In this document: positions 1-8,435 of the stretch, piece after piece | Layout of the letters: each line of letters begins with the position of its first letter | How positions within the stretch are numbered: position 1 is the first letter of the stretch | Origin: Ensifer adhaerens | GTDB lineage: Bacteria > Pseudomonadota > Alphaproteobacteria > Rhizobiales > Rhizobiaceae | Assembly: GCF_000697965.2 (NCBI RefSeq) | Contig: NZ_CP015880.1 | Span: 2,356,001 to 2,420,000 of the forward strand | Length of the DNA stretch: 64,000 bases | Reading direction: 5' to 3' | Notes under the pieces: generated by a model | The model's database searches: none | Told to the model about the DNA's origin: nothing | What the model saw: the letters and a program-made list of their open reading frames with translations, nothing else | Position numbers and translations under genes: made by a program

Positions 1-94
1 CCACCGGTCGCGCCCTTCCCGCCCCGATATCCTCGAGCGTCGCGAAGTCCAGCGGTTTCCCGCAGAGAACGGTGGTTTTGACCTGATACAGCAT
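1..94 (-). CDS. N-terminal edge of a minus-strand gene (possibly aromatic amino acid/histidine ammonia-lyase family)
   Basis: An open frame starts at ATG 94 and reads off the left edge; about 31 residues are visible, beginning MLYQVKTTVLCGKP. It has G or C at most third codon positions and an AAGGA ribosome-binding site about 11 bases before the ATG, so it looks like a real gene. It is divergent from the LysR-like regulator at 304. The pattern of a V-L-x-G-x-P-L stretch followed by L-E-D-I and G-x-A resembles the N-terminus of the HAL/PAL ammonia-lyase family, but 31 residues are too few to be sure of the function. Confidence 0.5.
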   Translation of the reverse strand, partial: MLYQVKTTVLCGKPLDFATLEDIGAGRARPV

Positions 95-204
95 GCCGAT
101 AAATATCCTTCCGCGCCGAGCGCGCTTCGGTTTCGAAACGGTGCGCGGATGCTCTGATGTCTCGCACCCGACGCTCGAAAACGCCGGGGTGCTTCATGCA
201 TGCT

Positions 205-221
205 ATGCGCTTATCGCGCAT
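205..221. promoter_or_regulatory. Inverted repeat in the divergent regulator/target gap
   Basis: The sequence ATGCGCTTATCGCGCAT has 6-base arms around a 5-base spacer, and related GCATG and CATGC words flank it. It lies between the minus-strand gene at 94 and the LysR-like regulator at 304, the usual place for a LysR operator. The assignment is inferred from position and symmetry only. Confidence 0.4.
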
Positions 222-303
222 CCATGCTATATCCCAAATCCGGAACGGGTGATGCATATTTCAGAACGCACCTGATGAAGGTGCCACGTCCGGGGTCATT
301 GGA

Positions 304-1527
304 ATGGATATGGCGACGATCGCTTTGGTCGATGCGGTGCTTCGTGAAGGTGGCGTTCGCCGCGCCGCAACTCTCTGCGGCCGGGCGCCGTCGAGCGTGA
401 GCGCCGCGGTCAAGCGCTTCGAGCAGGCGATCTCCATGCCGCTTTTCCGTCGGGAAGAAACAGCGCTGGTGGTGACGCTCGAAGCGCGCGCGCGCGCCGT
501 CGACGTCGAAGAGGCAACCGGCAAGATCACCGCCATCCTGGAAGGCGTCGAACGGGAGACGACCGCCCCCGTGCCGCCGATAGGCCTCGTCGCGCTCGAC
601 CGCTTCGTGCGCATCGCCCGCTCCGGCAGCATCCGTGCCACGGCAAAGGCGCTCGGCCTCGGCCAGCCGCAACTGACGCGGCAGATGGCGGATCTCGAAC
701 GCCATCTCGGCACCAGGCTGTTCGAACGCTCCCATGGCGGGGTCCTCTGTACGCCAACCGCGGAGCGGATCATTCCTCTCAGCGAGGCCCTGCTCGATAT
801 CTGGGCGCGGCTGACCCACGCCTCTGCCGACCGCTTTCGCCGCGACGTCGCCACCTGGCGGCTCGGCGCCGTCATGCCGCTTGGTCCGGAAAGCGAGATC
901 GCCCGCATGCTGGCGGCCCTGACGGCGAACTGGCACCGCGCCCGCCCGCGCCAACCACTGTTCATTTCCAGCACCACGGCCGACGAACTGCTCGTCGGCC
1001 TTCGCAGCCGACGGTTCGATGTCGCGCTGCTCGATGTCGCCGAGATCCCGGCCGACTGCGACGGCCGGCTGGTGTCGCAGACGCCGCTGGTGCTGGCGGG
1101 GCCAGCCTCCGCCCTTTCGGAACTGGGCGGCAACCTGCCCCGGCTGCTCGCCGCCTGCCCGATCGCGGTGCCGAGCGTCCGGAGCGGCCTTCGCCGCGAG
1201 GCCGCGCGCTTCCTCGACGACACGCTTGATGAAGCCGAACGGCGGCGCATCACCCTCGTCGAGGTCGATTCCATCCCCGTGATCATCAACCTCGTTCGCC
1301 AGCACGGTTATCTCTCGGTGCTGCCGCAATCCTCGCTCGCCCGCGTGCATCGCCCGCCAGCCATGATCCGGCTCGGCCCCGCCTATCGGCAGTCGCTGAC
1401 ACTCGTCTGGCCGCGCGGCGCCTTCGCCGCCGAGATCGGCGAGTTGATGATTTCGATGATGAAGATGAGCGCCGAGACGAGATCGCCGGCGGAATCAGTT
1501 CCTGATCATCGGCCGCCAAACGCCTGA
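304..1527 (+). CDS. LysR-like transcriptional regulator with two N-terminal HTH domains
   Basis: The 407-residue product is about 100 residues longer than a normal LysR regulator (about 300). Residues 9-51 form a first LysR-type winged-helix (A-A-T-L-C-G-R-A-P-S-S-V-S then LFRRE). Residues 98-155 form a second, more canonical one (L-D-R-F-V-R-I-A-R-S-G-S, then LERHLGTRLFERS). A LysR-type effector domain follows from about 165 to 385. The start at 304 is followed by another ATG two codons later, and no strong ribosome-binding site is visible for either. The gene is divergent from the partial gene at the left edge, which it probably controls. The double HTH is seen directly; the ligand is unknown. 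Confidence 0.85.
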   Translation: MDMATIALVDAVLREGGVRRAATLCGRAPSSVSAAVKRFEQAISMPLFRREETALVVTLEARARAVDVEEATGKITAILEGVERETTAPVPPIGLVALDRFVRIARSGSIRATAKALGLGQPQLTRQMADLERHLGTRLFERSHGGVLCTPTAERIIPLSEALLDIWARLTHASADRFRRDVATWRLGAVMPLGPESEIARMLAALTANWHRARPRQPLFISSTTADELLVGLRSRRFDVALLDVAEIPADCDGRLVSQTPLVLAGPASALSELGGNLPRLLAACPIAVPSVRSGLRREAARFLDDTLDEAERRRITLVEVDSIPVIINLVRQHGYLSVLPQSSLARVHRPPAMIRLGPAYRQSLTLVWPRGAFAAEIGELMISMMKMSAETRSPAESVPDHRPPNA

Positions 1528-1572
1528 AACGACTCTGAAATTCCCGCCTGAATCGATACTTGAAGCGCGCGC

Positions 1573-2550
1573 TCAGCTCTTCAGCTTCAGCCGCCTGCGC
1601 GTTTCGCTCGGGCTTTCACGGTAGTGCGCCCTGTAGCTGCGCGAGAAAGAAGACGACGAGTTGAAGCCGGAGATCGCGGCAATGTCGGCAAATTCCATCC
1701 GCGTCTCGATCACCTTGCGCCGCGCCGCATTGAGACGAAGCGCCAGGTAGTGCTCGTGCGGCGCAACGCCCATCGTGTCGCGAAAGAGATCTTGCAGATG
1801 CCGGGTGCTGACGCCGATGCGGCGGGCGAGCCTGGCGAGCGTCAAGGGCGCTTCCACCGTTTCCTCCATCAGCTTGACGGCGGCACCGACGCGTGGATCG
1901 AGGATGCGCATGTTGCCGATCGTCGGCATCTGCAGGAGATCGCCGCGGGTGCGCTCCTGCTCGTAGATGAAGAGGCGGGAGACTTCGAGTGCCAGCGAAT
2001 AGCCATGCGCCCGGCGGATCAGCTCCAGCATCAGGTCGAGCGTCGGCAACGAGCCACCGGTCGTGATGCGCTTGCCGTCGATGACGAAGCGCTCGCGCAC
2101 CATCGTCACCTGCGGGTAGGCAGCGGTGAAATCCTCGAAATCCTCCCAGTGGGTCGTCGCCTTGAAATTGTCGAGCAGGCTGGTCTCGGCAAGCAGCCAG
2201 GAGCCGGATTCGATGCCGGCCATCAGCTCGCGGTGCCGCGCGGTCTGCGAGAGCAGCATCTTTAGCTGCGAAGTGGCGCTGCGCTGCCAGTTGTAGCTCG
2301 AGAGGATGAAAAGCGGCGACGTCTCGCGCTGCGGCCGGAAGATACCGGAGACCGGAATGGGGATGCCGCTCTTCGTTTCGATCGGCGCACCGTCGGGGCT
2401 GTAGATCGTCCAGTCGTAGAGCGGGCGGCCGGCAATGCGGTTGGCGGCACGCATCGGCTCGATGACCGAGGCAACGAGGATCAGATTGGTCTCCGGCAGC
2501 ACCAGGACATCGACGTGCTGCACCTGCGAAACGTTCTGATCCATGCCCAA
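1573..2550 (-). CDS. GlxA-type AraC family regulator, probable carnitine catabolism regulator (CdhR-like)
   Basis: This 325-residue protein has a DJ-1/PfpI-like amidotransferase fold domain at about residues 12-180 and a C-terminal AraC double HTH at about 225-318 (L-A-R-L-A-R-R-I-G-V-S-T-R-H-L-Q-D-L-F then I-A-A-I-S-G-F). This is the architecture of Pseudomonas CdhR and GbdR, which sense carnitine or glycine betaine. It is divergent from the 3-dehydrocarnitine cleavage enzyme, and the 102-base gap carries a 21-bp spaced direct repeat. The likely role is activation of the downstream carnitine genes. The family is clear; the effector is inferred from neighbours. Confidence 0.85.
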   Translation of the reverse strand: MGMDQNVSQVQHVDVLVLPETNLILVASVIEPMRAANRIAGRPLYDWTIYSPDGAPIETKSGIPIPVSGIFRPQRETSPLFILSSYNWQRSATSQLKMLLSQTARHRELMAGIESGSWLLAETSLLDNFKATTHWEDFEDFTAAYPQVTMVRERFVIDGKRITTGGSLPTLDLMLELIRRAHGYSLALEVSRLFIYEQERTRGDLLQMPTIGNMRILDPRVGAAVKLMEETVEAPLTLARLARRIGVSTRHLQDLFRDTMGVAPHEHYLALRLNAARRKVIETRMEFADIAAISGFNSSSSFSRSYRAHYRESPSETRRRLKLKS

Positions 2551-2566
2551 ACTTCTCCACTCTGTC

Positions 2567-2597
2567 GCCGATAATGTATAGAATGAAGCCGATAATG
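2567..2597. promoter_or_regulatory. Direct repeat, candidate AraC/GlxA binding site
   Basis: The 10-mer GCCGATAATG occurs at 2567-2576 and again at 2588-2597, exactly 21 bp apart, or two helical turns. AraC family proteins usually bind two direct half-sites with this spacing. It lies between the GlxA-type regulator and the carnitine genes. Confidence 0.6.
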
Positions 2598-2652
2598 AAA
2601 AGCAACGCGGTCTTTCTTGGCTCGTAATGGGCGCAATAAAAGGGAGACAGCA

Positions 2653-3555
2653 ATGCCGCTCAGCATGAACCGCGAGGTATTCATCACCTGTGCCGTCACC
2701 GGCTCGGGAGACACCGTTTCAAAGTCCAGCCACGTGCCGATCACGCCGAAACAGATCGCCGAAGCGGCGGTCGAGGCGGCCAAGGCCGGCGCTGCCGTGG
2801 TCCACTGCCACGTCCGCGATCCGGAGACCGGCGCGCCGGCCCGCAGGCTTGATCTCTACAGGGAAGTGACTGACCGTATCCGCTCTGCCGATGTCGACAT
2901 GGTGCTGAACCTGACCGCCGGCATGGGCGGGGACCTGATCTTCGGCAATGTCGAAAGCCCGCTCCCGCTCAGCGAGAAAGGCACCGACATGGCCGGCGCC
3001 ACCGAGCGCGTCGCCCACGTGGCCGAATGTCTGCCGGAAATCTGCACGCTCGACTGTGGCACCATGAACTTTTCGCTCGGCGACTACGTCATGACCAACA
3101 CGCCGTCGATGCTGCGCGAAATGGCCCGCCAGATGACCGCCCTTGGCGTGCGTCCGGAGATCGAAGCCTTCGACACCGGCCACCTCTGGTTTGCCAAGCA
3201 GCTGGTCGAGGAAGGCCTGATCGAGGATCCGGTCTTGATCCAGCTCTGCATGGGCATTCCGTGGGGCGCGCCCGACGACCTCAACACCTTCATGGCCATG
3301 GTCAACAACGTGCCTGCCAACTGGACCTTCTCGGCCTTCTCCATCGGCCGCAATGCGCTCGCCTATCCGGCAGCAGCCATCCTTGCCGGCGGCAACGTCC
3401 GCGTCGGCCTCGAAGACAACCTCTATATCGGCAAGGGCCAGCTCGCCACCAACGGTCAGCTCGTCGAAAAGGCGGTTGGCGTCATCGAGGGCATGGGCGC
3501 CAAGATCATCGGACCGAAAGAGGTCCGCGAGAAACTGAAGCTGACGAAGCGCTGA
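2653..3555 (+). CDS. cdhC: 3-dehydrocarnitine:acetyl-CoA trimethylamine-acyl transferase (BKACE family, DUF849)
   Basis: This 300-residue member of the beta-keto acid cleavage enzyme family should convert 3-dehydrocarnitine and acetyl-CoA into betainyl-CoA and acetoacetate. The family metal-site motif H-C-H-V-R-D-P-E-T-G is present, with His51 and His53. The chosen start at 2653 follows an AGGGAG ribosome-binding site; an in-frame ATG at 2617 would only add 12 unconserved-looking residues. It is the first gene of the operon divergent from the GlxA-type regulator and is followed after 16 bases by the carnitine dehydrogenase fusion. That is the Pseudomonas cdhC-cdhA-cdhB order, so substrate assignment by context is strong. 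Confidence 0.88.
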   Translation: MPLSMNREVFITCAVTGSGDTVSKSSHVPITPKQIAEAAVEAAKAGAAVVHCHVRDPETGAPARRLDLYREVTDRIRSADVDMVLNLTAGMGGDLIFGNVESPLPLSEKGTDMAGATERVAHVAECLPEICTLDCGTMNFSLGDYVMTNTPSMLREMARQMTALGVRPEIEAFDTGHLWFAKQLVEEGLIEDPVLIQLCMGIPWGAPDDLNTFMAMVNNVPANWTFSAFSIGRNALAYPAAAILAGGNVRVGLEDNLYIGKGQLATNGQLVEKAVGVIEGMGAKIIGPKEVREKLKLTKR

Positions 3556-3571
3556 GCAAGGACTGGACACC

Positions 3572-5065
3572 ATGAGCTTTATAACCAAAGCAGCCTGTGT
3601 CGGCGGCGGCGTCATCGGCGGCGCCTGGGTGGCGCGCTTTGCGCTTGCCGGCATCGACGTAAAAATCTTCGACCCGCATCCGGAAGCCGAGCGCATCATC
3701 GGCGAAGTCATGGCCAATGCCGAGCGCGCCTATGCCATGCTGACCATGGCGCCGTTGCCGCCGAAGGGAAAGCTCACCTTCTGCAAGAGCATCGAGGAAG
3801 CGGTCGAAGGCGCTGACTGGATTCAGGAAAGCGTGCCGGAGCGGCTGGAACTGAAGCGCGGCGTGATCACCAAGATCGATGCCGCCGCAAGGCCCGATGC
3901 GCTGATCGGGTCCTCCACCTCGGGCCTTTTGCCCTCCGACCTGCAGTCCGAGATGCACCACCCCGAGCGCATGTTCGTGGCGCATCCCTACAACCCCGTC
4001 TACCTCTTGCCGCTCGTCGAGCTCGTCGGCGGCAAGAAGACGTCGAAGGCGACGATCGAGCGCGCCATGCAGGGCGTCGAGCAGATCGGCATGAAGGGCG
4101 TCGTCATCGCCAAGGAGATCGAGGCCTTCGTCGGCGACCGCCTGCTCGAGGCACTCTGGCGCGAGGCGCTCTGGCTGATCCAGGACGACATCTGCGATAC
4201 CGAAACGCTCGACAACGTCATGCGTTATTCCTTCGGCATGCGCTGGGCGCAGATGGGCCTGTTCGAGACCTATCGCATCGCCGGCGGCGAGGCCGGCATG
4301 CGCCACTTCCTCGCCCAGTTCGGCCCCTGCCTGAAGTGGCCCTGGACGAAGTTCACCGACGTCGTCGACCTCGACGATGCGTTGGTCGAAAAGATCGGCG
4401 CCCAGTCGGACGCGCAGGCCGCCGGTCGCTCGATCCGCGAGCTCGAACGCATCCGCGACGAAAACCTCGTCGGCATCATGCATGCGCTGAAATCCGGTAA
4501 CGGCGGCGAAGGCTGGGGTGCGGGCAAGCTGCTTGCCGATTTCGAGGCCAAGCTCTGGGCCAACGCCCGGAAGCCGGAAGCCGACCTCGGCGACGTCAAG
4601 CCGCTGCGCATCCTCGACACCAAGGTCAGCGCCGCCTGGGTCGATTACAACGGCCACATGACCGAGCACCGTTATCTCCAGGTCTTCGGCGACACCTCCG
4701 ACGGCGTGCTGCGCCTGATCGGCGTCGACCTCGACTATGTCCGCGACGGTCACAGCTACTACACGGTCGAGACCCATATCCGGAACCTTGGCGAAGCCAA
4801 GCTCGGCGAGGCGCTCTACTCGACCTGCCAGATCCTGTCGTCGGACGAAAAGCGTCTTCACATCTTTTCGACGATCTACAACGCCGCAACCAACGAGGCC
4901 GTCGCCACCGCCGAACAGATGATGCTTCATGTCGACAGCAAGGCCGGCAAGGCGGTCGCGGCACCCGAGGCGGTGCTGAGCAAGCTCCGCGCAATCACTG
5001 AAGCCCATGCGCAACTGCAGACGCCCGATGGTGCCGGACGCTTCGTCGGCCAGAAGCGCGCCTGA
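3572..5065 (+). CDS. cdhAB: L-carnitine dehydrogenase / betainyl-CoA thioesterase fusion protein
   Basis: The 497-residue protein joins two enzymes. Residues 1-250 are a 3-hydroxyacyl-CoA dehydrogenase-like NAD-binding domain (C-V-G-G-G-V-I-G-G-A-W near the N-terminus), which oxidises L-carnitine to 3-dehydrocarnitine. Residues 340-475 are a hotdog thioesterase (D-Y-N-G-H-M-T-E-H-R-Y, with Asp358 in the usual catalytic position), expected to release glycine betaine from betainyl-CoA. In Pseudomonas these are separate proteins CdhA and CdhB; the fused form is known from rhizobia. Together with the preceding gene it completes carnitine to glycine betaine. No separate thioesterase for carnitinyl-CoA is seen nearby, so this domain may serve that step too. 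Confidence 0.9.
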   Translation: MSFITKAACVGGGVIGGAWVARFALAGIDVKIFDPHPEAERIIGEVMANAERAYAMLTMAPLPPKGKLTFCKSIEEAVEGADWIQESVPERLELKRGVITKIDAAARPDALIGSSTSGLLPSDLQSEMHHPERMFVAHPYNPVYLLPLVELVGGKKTSKATIERAMQGVEQIGMKGVVIAKEIEAFVGDRLLEALWREALWLIQDDICDTETLDNVMRYSFGMRWAQMGLFETYRIAGGEAGMRHFLAQFGPCLKWPWTKFTDVVDLDDALVEKIGAQSDAQAAGRSIRELERIRDENLVGIMHALKSGNGGEGWGAGKLLADFEAKLWANARKPEADLGDVKPLRILDTKVSAAWVDYNGHMTEHRYLQVFGDTSDGVLRLIGVDLDYVRDGHSYYTVETHIRNLGEAKLGEALYSTCQILSSDEKRLHIFSTIYNAATNEAVATAEQMMLHVDSKAGKAVAAPEAVLSKLRAITEAHAQLQTPDGAGRFVGQKRA

Positions 5066-5204
5066 CCGCAACAGCGGCAGGCCAGCAACAACAGGCAGCT
5101 TCGCCTTCCGGCGGAGCCGCAAACCGCAGCCGAAGGACGCTTGAGGAGGCGGCCATCGTTTGCGGCACCTACGTCAGCGGCGCGAAAACGAGGGGAACAA
5201 CACA

Positions 5205-6365
5205 ATGAACTTCGCACTGACCGAAGAACAGCAGATGATCGTCGATACGGTCAGGAGCTTCGTCGAAACGGAAATCTATCCGCATGAGGACGAGGTCGAG
5301 CGCACCGGCGTAGTGCCGCGCGAACTCGGTCAGGAGATCGCCCGAAAATGCAAGGAGATCGGCTTCTTCGGCTGTAATTTCCCGGAGGAAGTCGGCGGCG
5401 CCGGTCTCGATCACACCTCCTTCACCCTGGTCGAGCGCGAGCTTGGCCGCGGCTCCATGGGCCTGACCGTCTTCTTCGGTCGCCCCTCTGGGATCCTGAT
5501 GGCCTGCAACGCCGAGCAGCGCGAAAAGTACCTGCTGCCGGCCGTCAAAGGTGACAAGTTCGATGCGCTTGCGATGACCGAGCCGGACGCCGGCTCGGAC
5601 GTGCGCGGCATGAAGTGCTTTGCCCGCAAGGACGGCGACGACTGGATCGTCAACGGCACGAAGCATTTCATCAGCCACGCCGACATCGCCGATTTCGTCA
5701 TCGTCTTCATCGCGACCGGCGAAGAGGATACGCCGCGCGGCCCGAAGAAGAAGATCACCTGCTTTCTCGTCGATCGCGGCACGCCCGGCTTCGAGATCCG
5801 CAAGGGCTACAATTCCGTATCGCACCGCGGCTACAACAACTGTGTCCTGACCTTCGACGATTGCCGCCTGCCCTCCGCCCAGATCCTCGGCGAGGTGCAC
5901 AAGGGTTTCGACGTCGCCAACGACTGGCTGTTCGCCACCCGCCTGACGGTGGCGGCGACTTCGGTCGGCCGTGCCCGTCGCGCCTTCGACTATGCGCTGA
6001 ATTACGCCGCCGAACGCAAGCAGTTCGGCAAGCCGATCGGTGCCAACCAGGGCGTCTCCTTCAAGCTCGCCGACATGATCACCGAGATCGACGCCGCCGA
6101 CCTCCTGACCCTTTCGGCCGCCTGGCGGCTCGATAACGGCCTGCCCTCGAACCGCGAGATTGCGTCCGCCAAGGTTTTTGCCACCGAGATGCTCGCCCGC
6201 GTCACCGACGAGGCGATCCAGATCTTCGGCGGCATGGGCCTGATGGACGACCTGCCGCTCGCCCGCTTCTGGCGCGACGCTCGCGTCGAACGCATCTGGG
6301 ACGGCACGTCTGAAATCCAGCGCCACATCATCAGCCGCGACCTGCTGCGGCCGCTGGGAGCGTGA
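5205..6365 (+). CDS. Acyl-CoA dehydrogenase, probable gamma-butyrobetainyl-CoA dehydrogenase
   Basis: This FAD-dependent acyl-CoA dehydrogenase has 386 residues. The start at 5205 follows a GAGGGG ribosome-binding site and gives the usual N-terminus M-N-F-A-L-T-E-E-Q. Family motifs include A-M-T-E-P-D-A-G-S-D-V for FAD contact, A-E-R-K-Q-F-G-K-P-I, and the C-terminal I-W-D-G-T-S-E-I-Q-R. It is related to the CaiA group and sits between carnitine catabolic genes and an acyl-CoA ligase, so the likely reaction is gamma-butyrobetainyl-CoA to crotonobetainyl-CoA, as described for the S. meliloti carnitine cluster (I recall bcoC for it). The family is certain; the substrate follows from context. 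Confidence 0.88.
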   Translation: MNFALTEEQQMIVDTVRSFVETEIYPHEDEVERTGVVPRELGQEIARKCKEIGFFGCNFPEEVGGAGLDHTSFTLVERELGRGSMGLTVFFGRPSGILMACNAEQREKYLLPAVKGDKFDALAMTEPDAGSDVRGMKCFARKDGDDWIVNGTKHFISHADIADFVIVFIATGEEDTPRGPKKKITCFLVDRGTPGFEIRKGYNSVSHRGYNNCVLTFDDCRLPSAQILGEVHKGFDVANDWLFATRLTVAATSVGRARRAFDYALNYAAERKQFGKPIGANQGVSFKLADMITEIDAADLLTLSAAWRLDNGLPSNREIASAKVFATEMLARVTDEAIQIFGGMGLMDDLPLARFWRDARVERIWDGTSEIQRHIISRDLLRPLGA

Positions 6366-6372
6366 TCGGCCG

Positions 6373-8430
6373 ATGATACGCTCCCTCGACCGCCTCATCC
6401 GCCCGCGCACCATCGCCGTCTTCGGCGGCAAGGAAGCCCGGCGTGTCATCGAGCAATGCGACAAGATGGGCTTTACCGGTGAGATCTGGCCAGTGCACCC
6501 GCGCGAAGCCGAAATCCTCGGCCGCAAGTGCTATCGCTCGGTGGCAGAACTGCCAGGCGCACCGGATGCCTCCTTCGTCGGCGTCAACCGGCAGCTGACG
6601 ATCGATATCATCCGCGATCTTGCGAGCCGCGGCGCCGGCGGCGCCGTCTGCTACGCCTCCGGCTTTCGCGAGGCGGCAAGCGAGCTTGACGACGGCAACG
6701 ACATGCAGGAGGCGCTGGTGGCGGCTGCCGGCGACATGCCGATCGTCGGGCCGAATTGCTACGGCTTCATCAACATGCTCGATGGCGCCCTGCTCTGGCC
6801 GGACCAGCACGGCATGCAACGCGTCGAAAAAGGCGTCGCGATCCTGACGCAGTCCTCCAACATCGCCTGCAACATTTCGATGCAGACGCGCGGTCTGCCG
6901 CTTGCCTATGTCATGACTGCCGGCAACCAGGCGCAGACGGGCCTCTCCGACATCGCCTGCGCCGTGCTCGAAGACCCGCGCGTCACCGCCGTCGGCCTGC
7001 ATATCGAGGGTTTCGACAGCGTTGTTGCCCTCGAGCGGCTGGCGACGCGCGCGCGCGAACTCGGCAAACCGGTCGTGACGCTGAAGGTCGGCAAGTCGGA
7101 AGCGGCGCAGCTTGCGACGGTGTCGCACACCGCATCGCTTGCCGGCAACGACCGCGTCTCCTCGGCGCTTCTTGCCCGCCTCGGCATCGGCCGAGTGGAC
7201 ACGTTGCCGGCGCTCTTGGAAACGCTGAAGCTGCTGCATGTGGCAGGCCCACTCGAGAGCAACGACATCTCCTCGATGAGCTGCTCCGGCGGCGAGGCCT
7301 CGCTGATGGCGGATGCCGGCGAGCGCTACCGGGTCAATTACCGGCCCTTGCGCGACGAGCAGAAGAAGCCGCTGAAGGATGCGCTCGGCGAGATGGTGAC
7401 GATCGCCAACCCGCTCGACTACCACACCTTCGTCTGGGGCAACCGCGAGAAGCAGACCACCGCCTTTACCGCCATGATGAAGGGCGGCTACGCGATCAAT
7501 CTGCTCGTGCTCGACTTCCCGCGCCTTGACCGCTGCGACCCGGCAGACTGGGAAACCACCTGCCATGCGGTGATCGACGCGGCCCGGGCAACGGGTGCCC
7601 GCGCCGGCATCGTCGCCAGCCTTGGCGAAAACATGCCGGAAGCCACCGCCCTCTTCCTGATGAAGGCGGGCGTCGTACCCTTCTTCGGCATCGAGGAGGC
7701 ACTGGCAGCCATCGAGACGGCCGCCGACATCGGAGCCGCCTGGGCCAAACCCGCCCCGCCCCGCCTGCACGATGGCGGTGTCGCCGCTGCCGGTGAAGCC
7801 ATCACGCTCAGCGAACACGAGGCCAAGGTGGAGCTTGCTGCCGCCGGTCTGACCGTGCCGAAGGGCAAGACCGCAGCAACCGCCGAAGAAGCCGCAGACG
7901 CTGCCGAAGCGCTCGGTTTCCCGGTCGTGCTGAAAGGCCTCGGCGTCGCCCACAAGACCGAAGCGGGTGCCGTGAAACTCAACCTTGCGAGCCGCGCGGA
8001 CGTCCTTGCGGCGGCCAAGGCCATGGCCGCCGTCACCTCCGGGTACCTTGTCGAGAAGATGGTGGCGAAACCGGTCGCCGAGCTCATTATCGGCGCCACG
8101 CGCGACCCCGTCGCCGGCCCGGTTTTGACGATCGGTGCCGGCGGCATCCTCGTGGAACTGCTCGATGATTCCGCCATCCTGACGCTGCCGACGACGCCGG
8201 AAGCGATCGGGGAAGCAATCGGCGGGCTGAAGATCCGCAAGCTGCTCGACGGCTATCGCGGCGCGCCTGCTGCCGATTACGCCGCTTTAACCGCGGCTGT
8301 CGCGGCAGCGGCATCCTATGTCGTTGCAAACGCTTCGAAACTCGAAGAACTGGATATCAATCCATTGATGGTGTTGCCGAACGGTCAGGGTGCCGTTGCC
8401 GCCGACGCTCTCATTCGCCGGAGGAACTGA
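6373..8430 (+). CDS. ADP-forming acyl-CoA ligase family protein, probable gamma-butyrobetainyl-CoA synthetase
   Basis: At 685 residues this is a full-length acetyl-CoA synthetase (ADP-forming) type protein with alpha and beta parts in one chain. A CoA-binding Rossmann domain (about 1-130) is followed by succinyl-CoA ligase-like domains holding the phosphohistidine motif V-S-H-T-A-S-L-A-G (His252), then an ATP-grasp domain in the last 220 residues (G-F-P-V-V-L-K near 515-525). It starts 7 bases after the dehydrogenase stop and ends 5 bases before the hydratase, so it is in the same operon. The expected role is to make the CoA ester of gamma-butyrobetaine or carnitine; I recall bcoAB for the S. 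meliloti counterpart. Other short acids are possible. Confidence 0.82.
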   Translation: MIRSLDRLIRPRTIAVFGGKEARRVIEQCDKMGFTGEIWPVHPREAEILGRKCYRSVAELPGAPDASFVGVNRQLTIDIIRDLASRGAGGAVCYASGFREAASELDDGNDMQEALVAAAGDMPIVGPNCYGFINMLDGALLWPDQHGMQRVEKGVAILTQSSNIACNISMQTRGLPLAYVMTAGNQAQTGLSDIACAVLEDPRVTAVGLHIEGFDSVVALERLATRARELGKPVVTLKVGKSEAAQLATVSHTASLAGNDRVSSALLARLGIGRVDTLPALLETLKLLHVAGPLESNDISSMSCSGGEASLMADAGERYRVNYRPLRDEQKKPLKDALGEMVTIANPLDYHTFVWGNREKQTTAFTAMMKGGYAINLLVLDFPRLDRCDPADWETTCHAVIDAARATGARAGIVASLGENMPEATALFLMKAGVVPFFGIEEALAAIETAADIGAAWAKPAPPRLHDGGVAAAGEAITLSEHEAKVELAAAGLTVPKGKTAATAEEAADAAEALGFPVVLKGLGVAHKTEAGAVKLNLASRADVLAAAKAMAAVTSGYLVEKMVAKPVAELIIGATRDPVAGPVLTIGAGGILVELLDDSAILTLPTTPEAIGEAIGGLKIRKLLDGYRGAPAADYAALTAAVAAAASYVVANASKLEELDINPLMVLPNGQGAVAADALIRRRN

Positions 8431-8435
8431 CCCTC

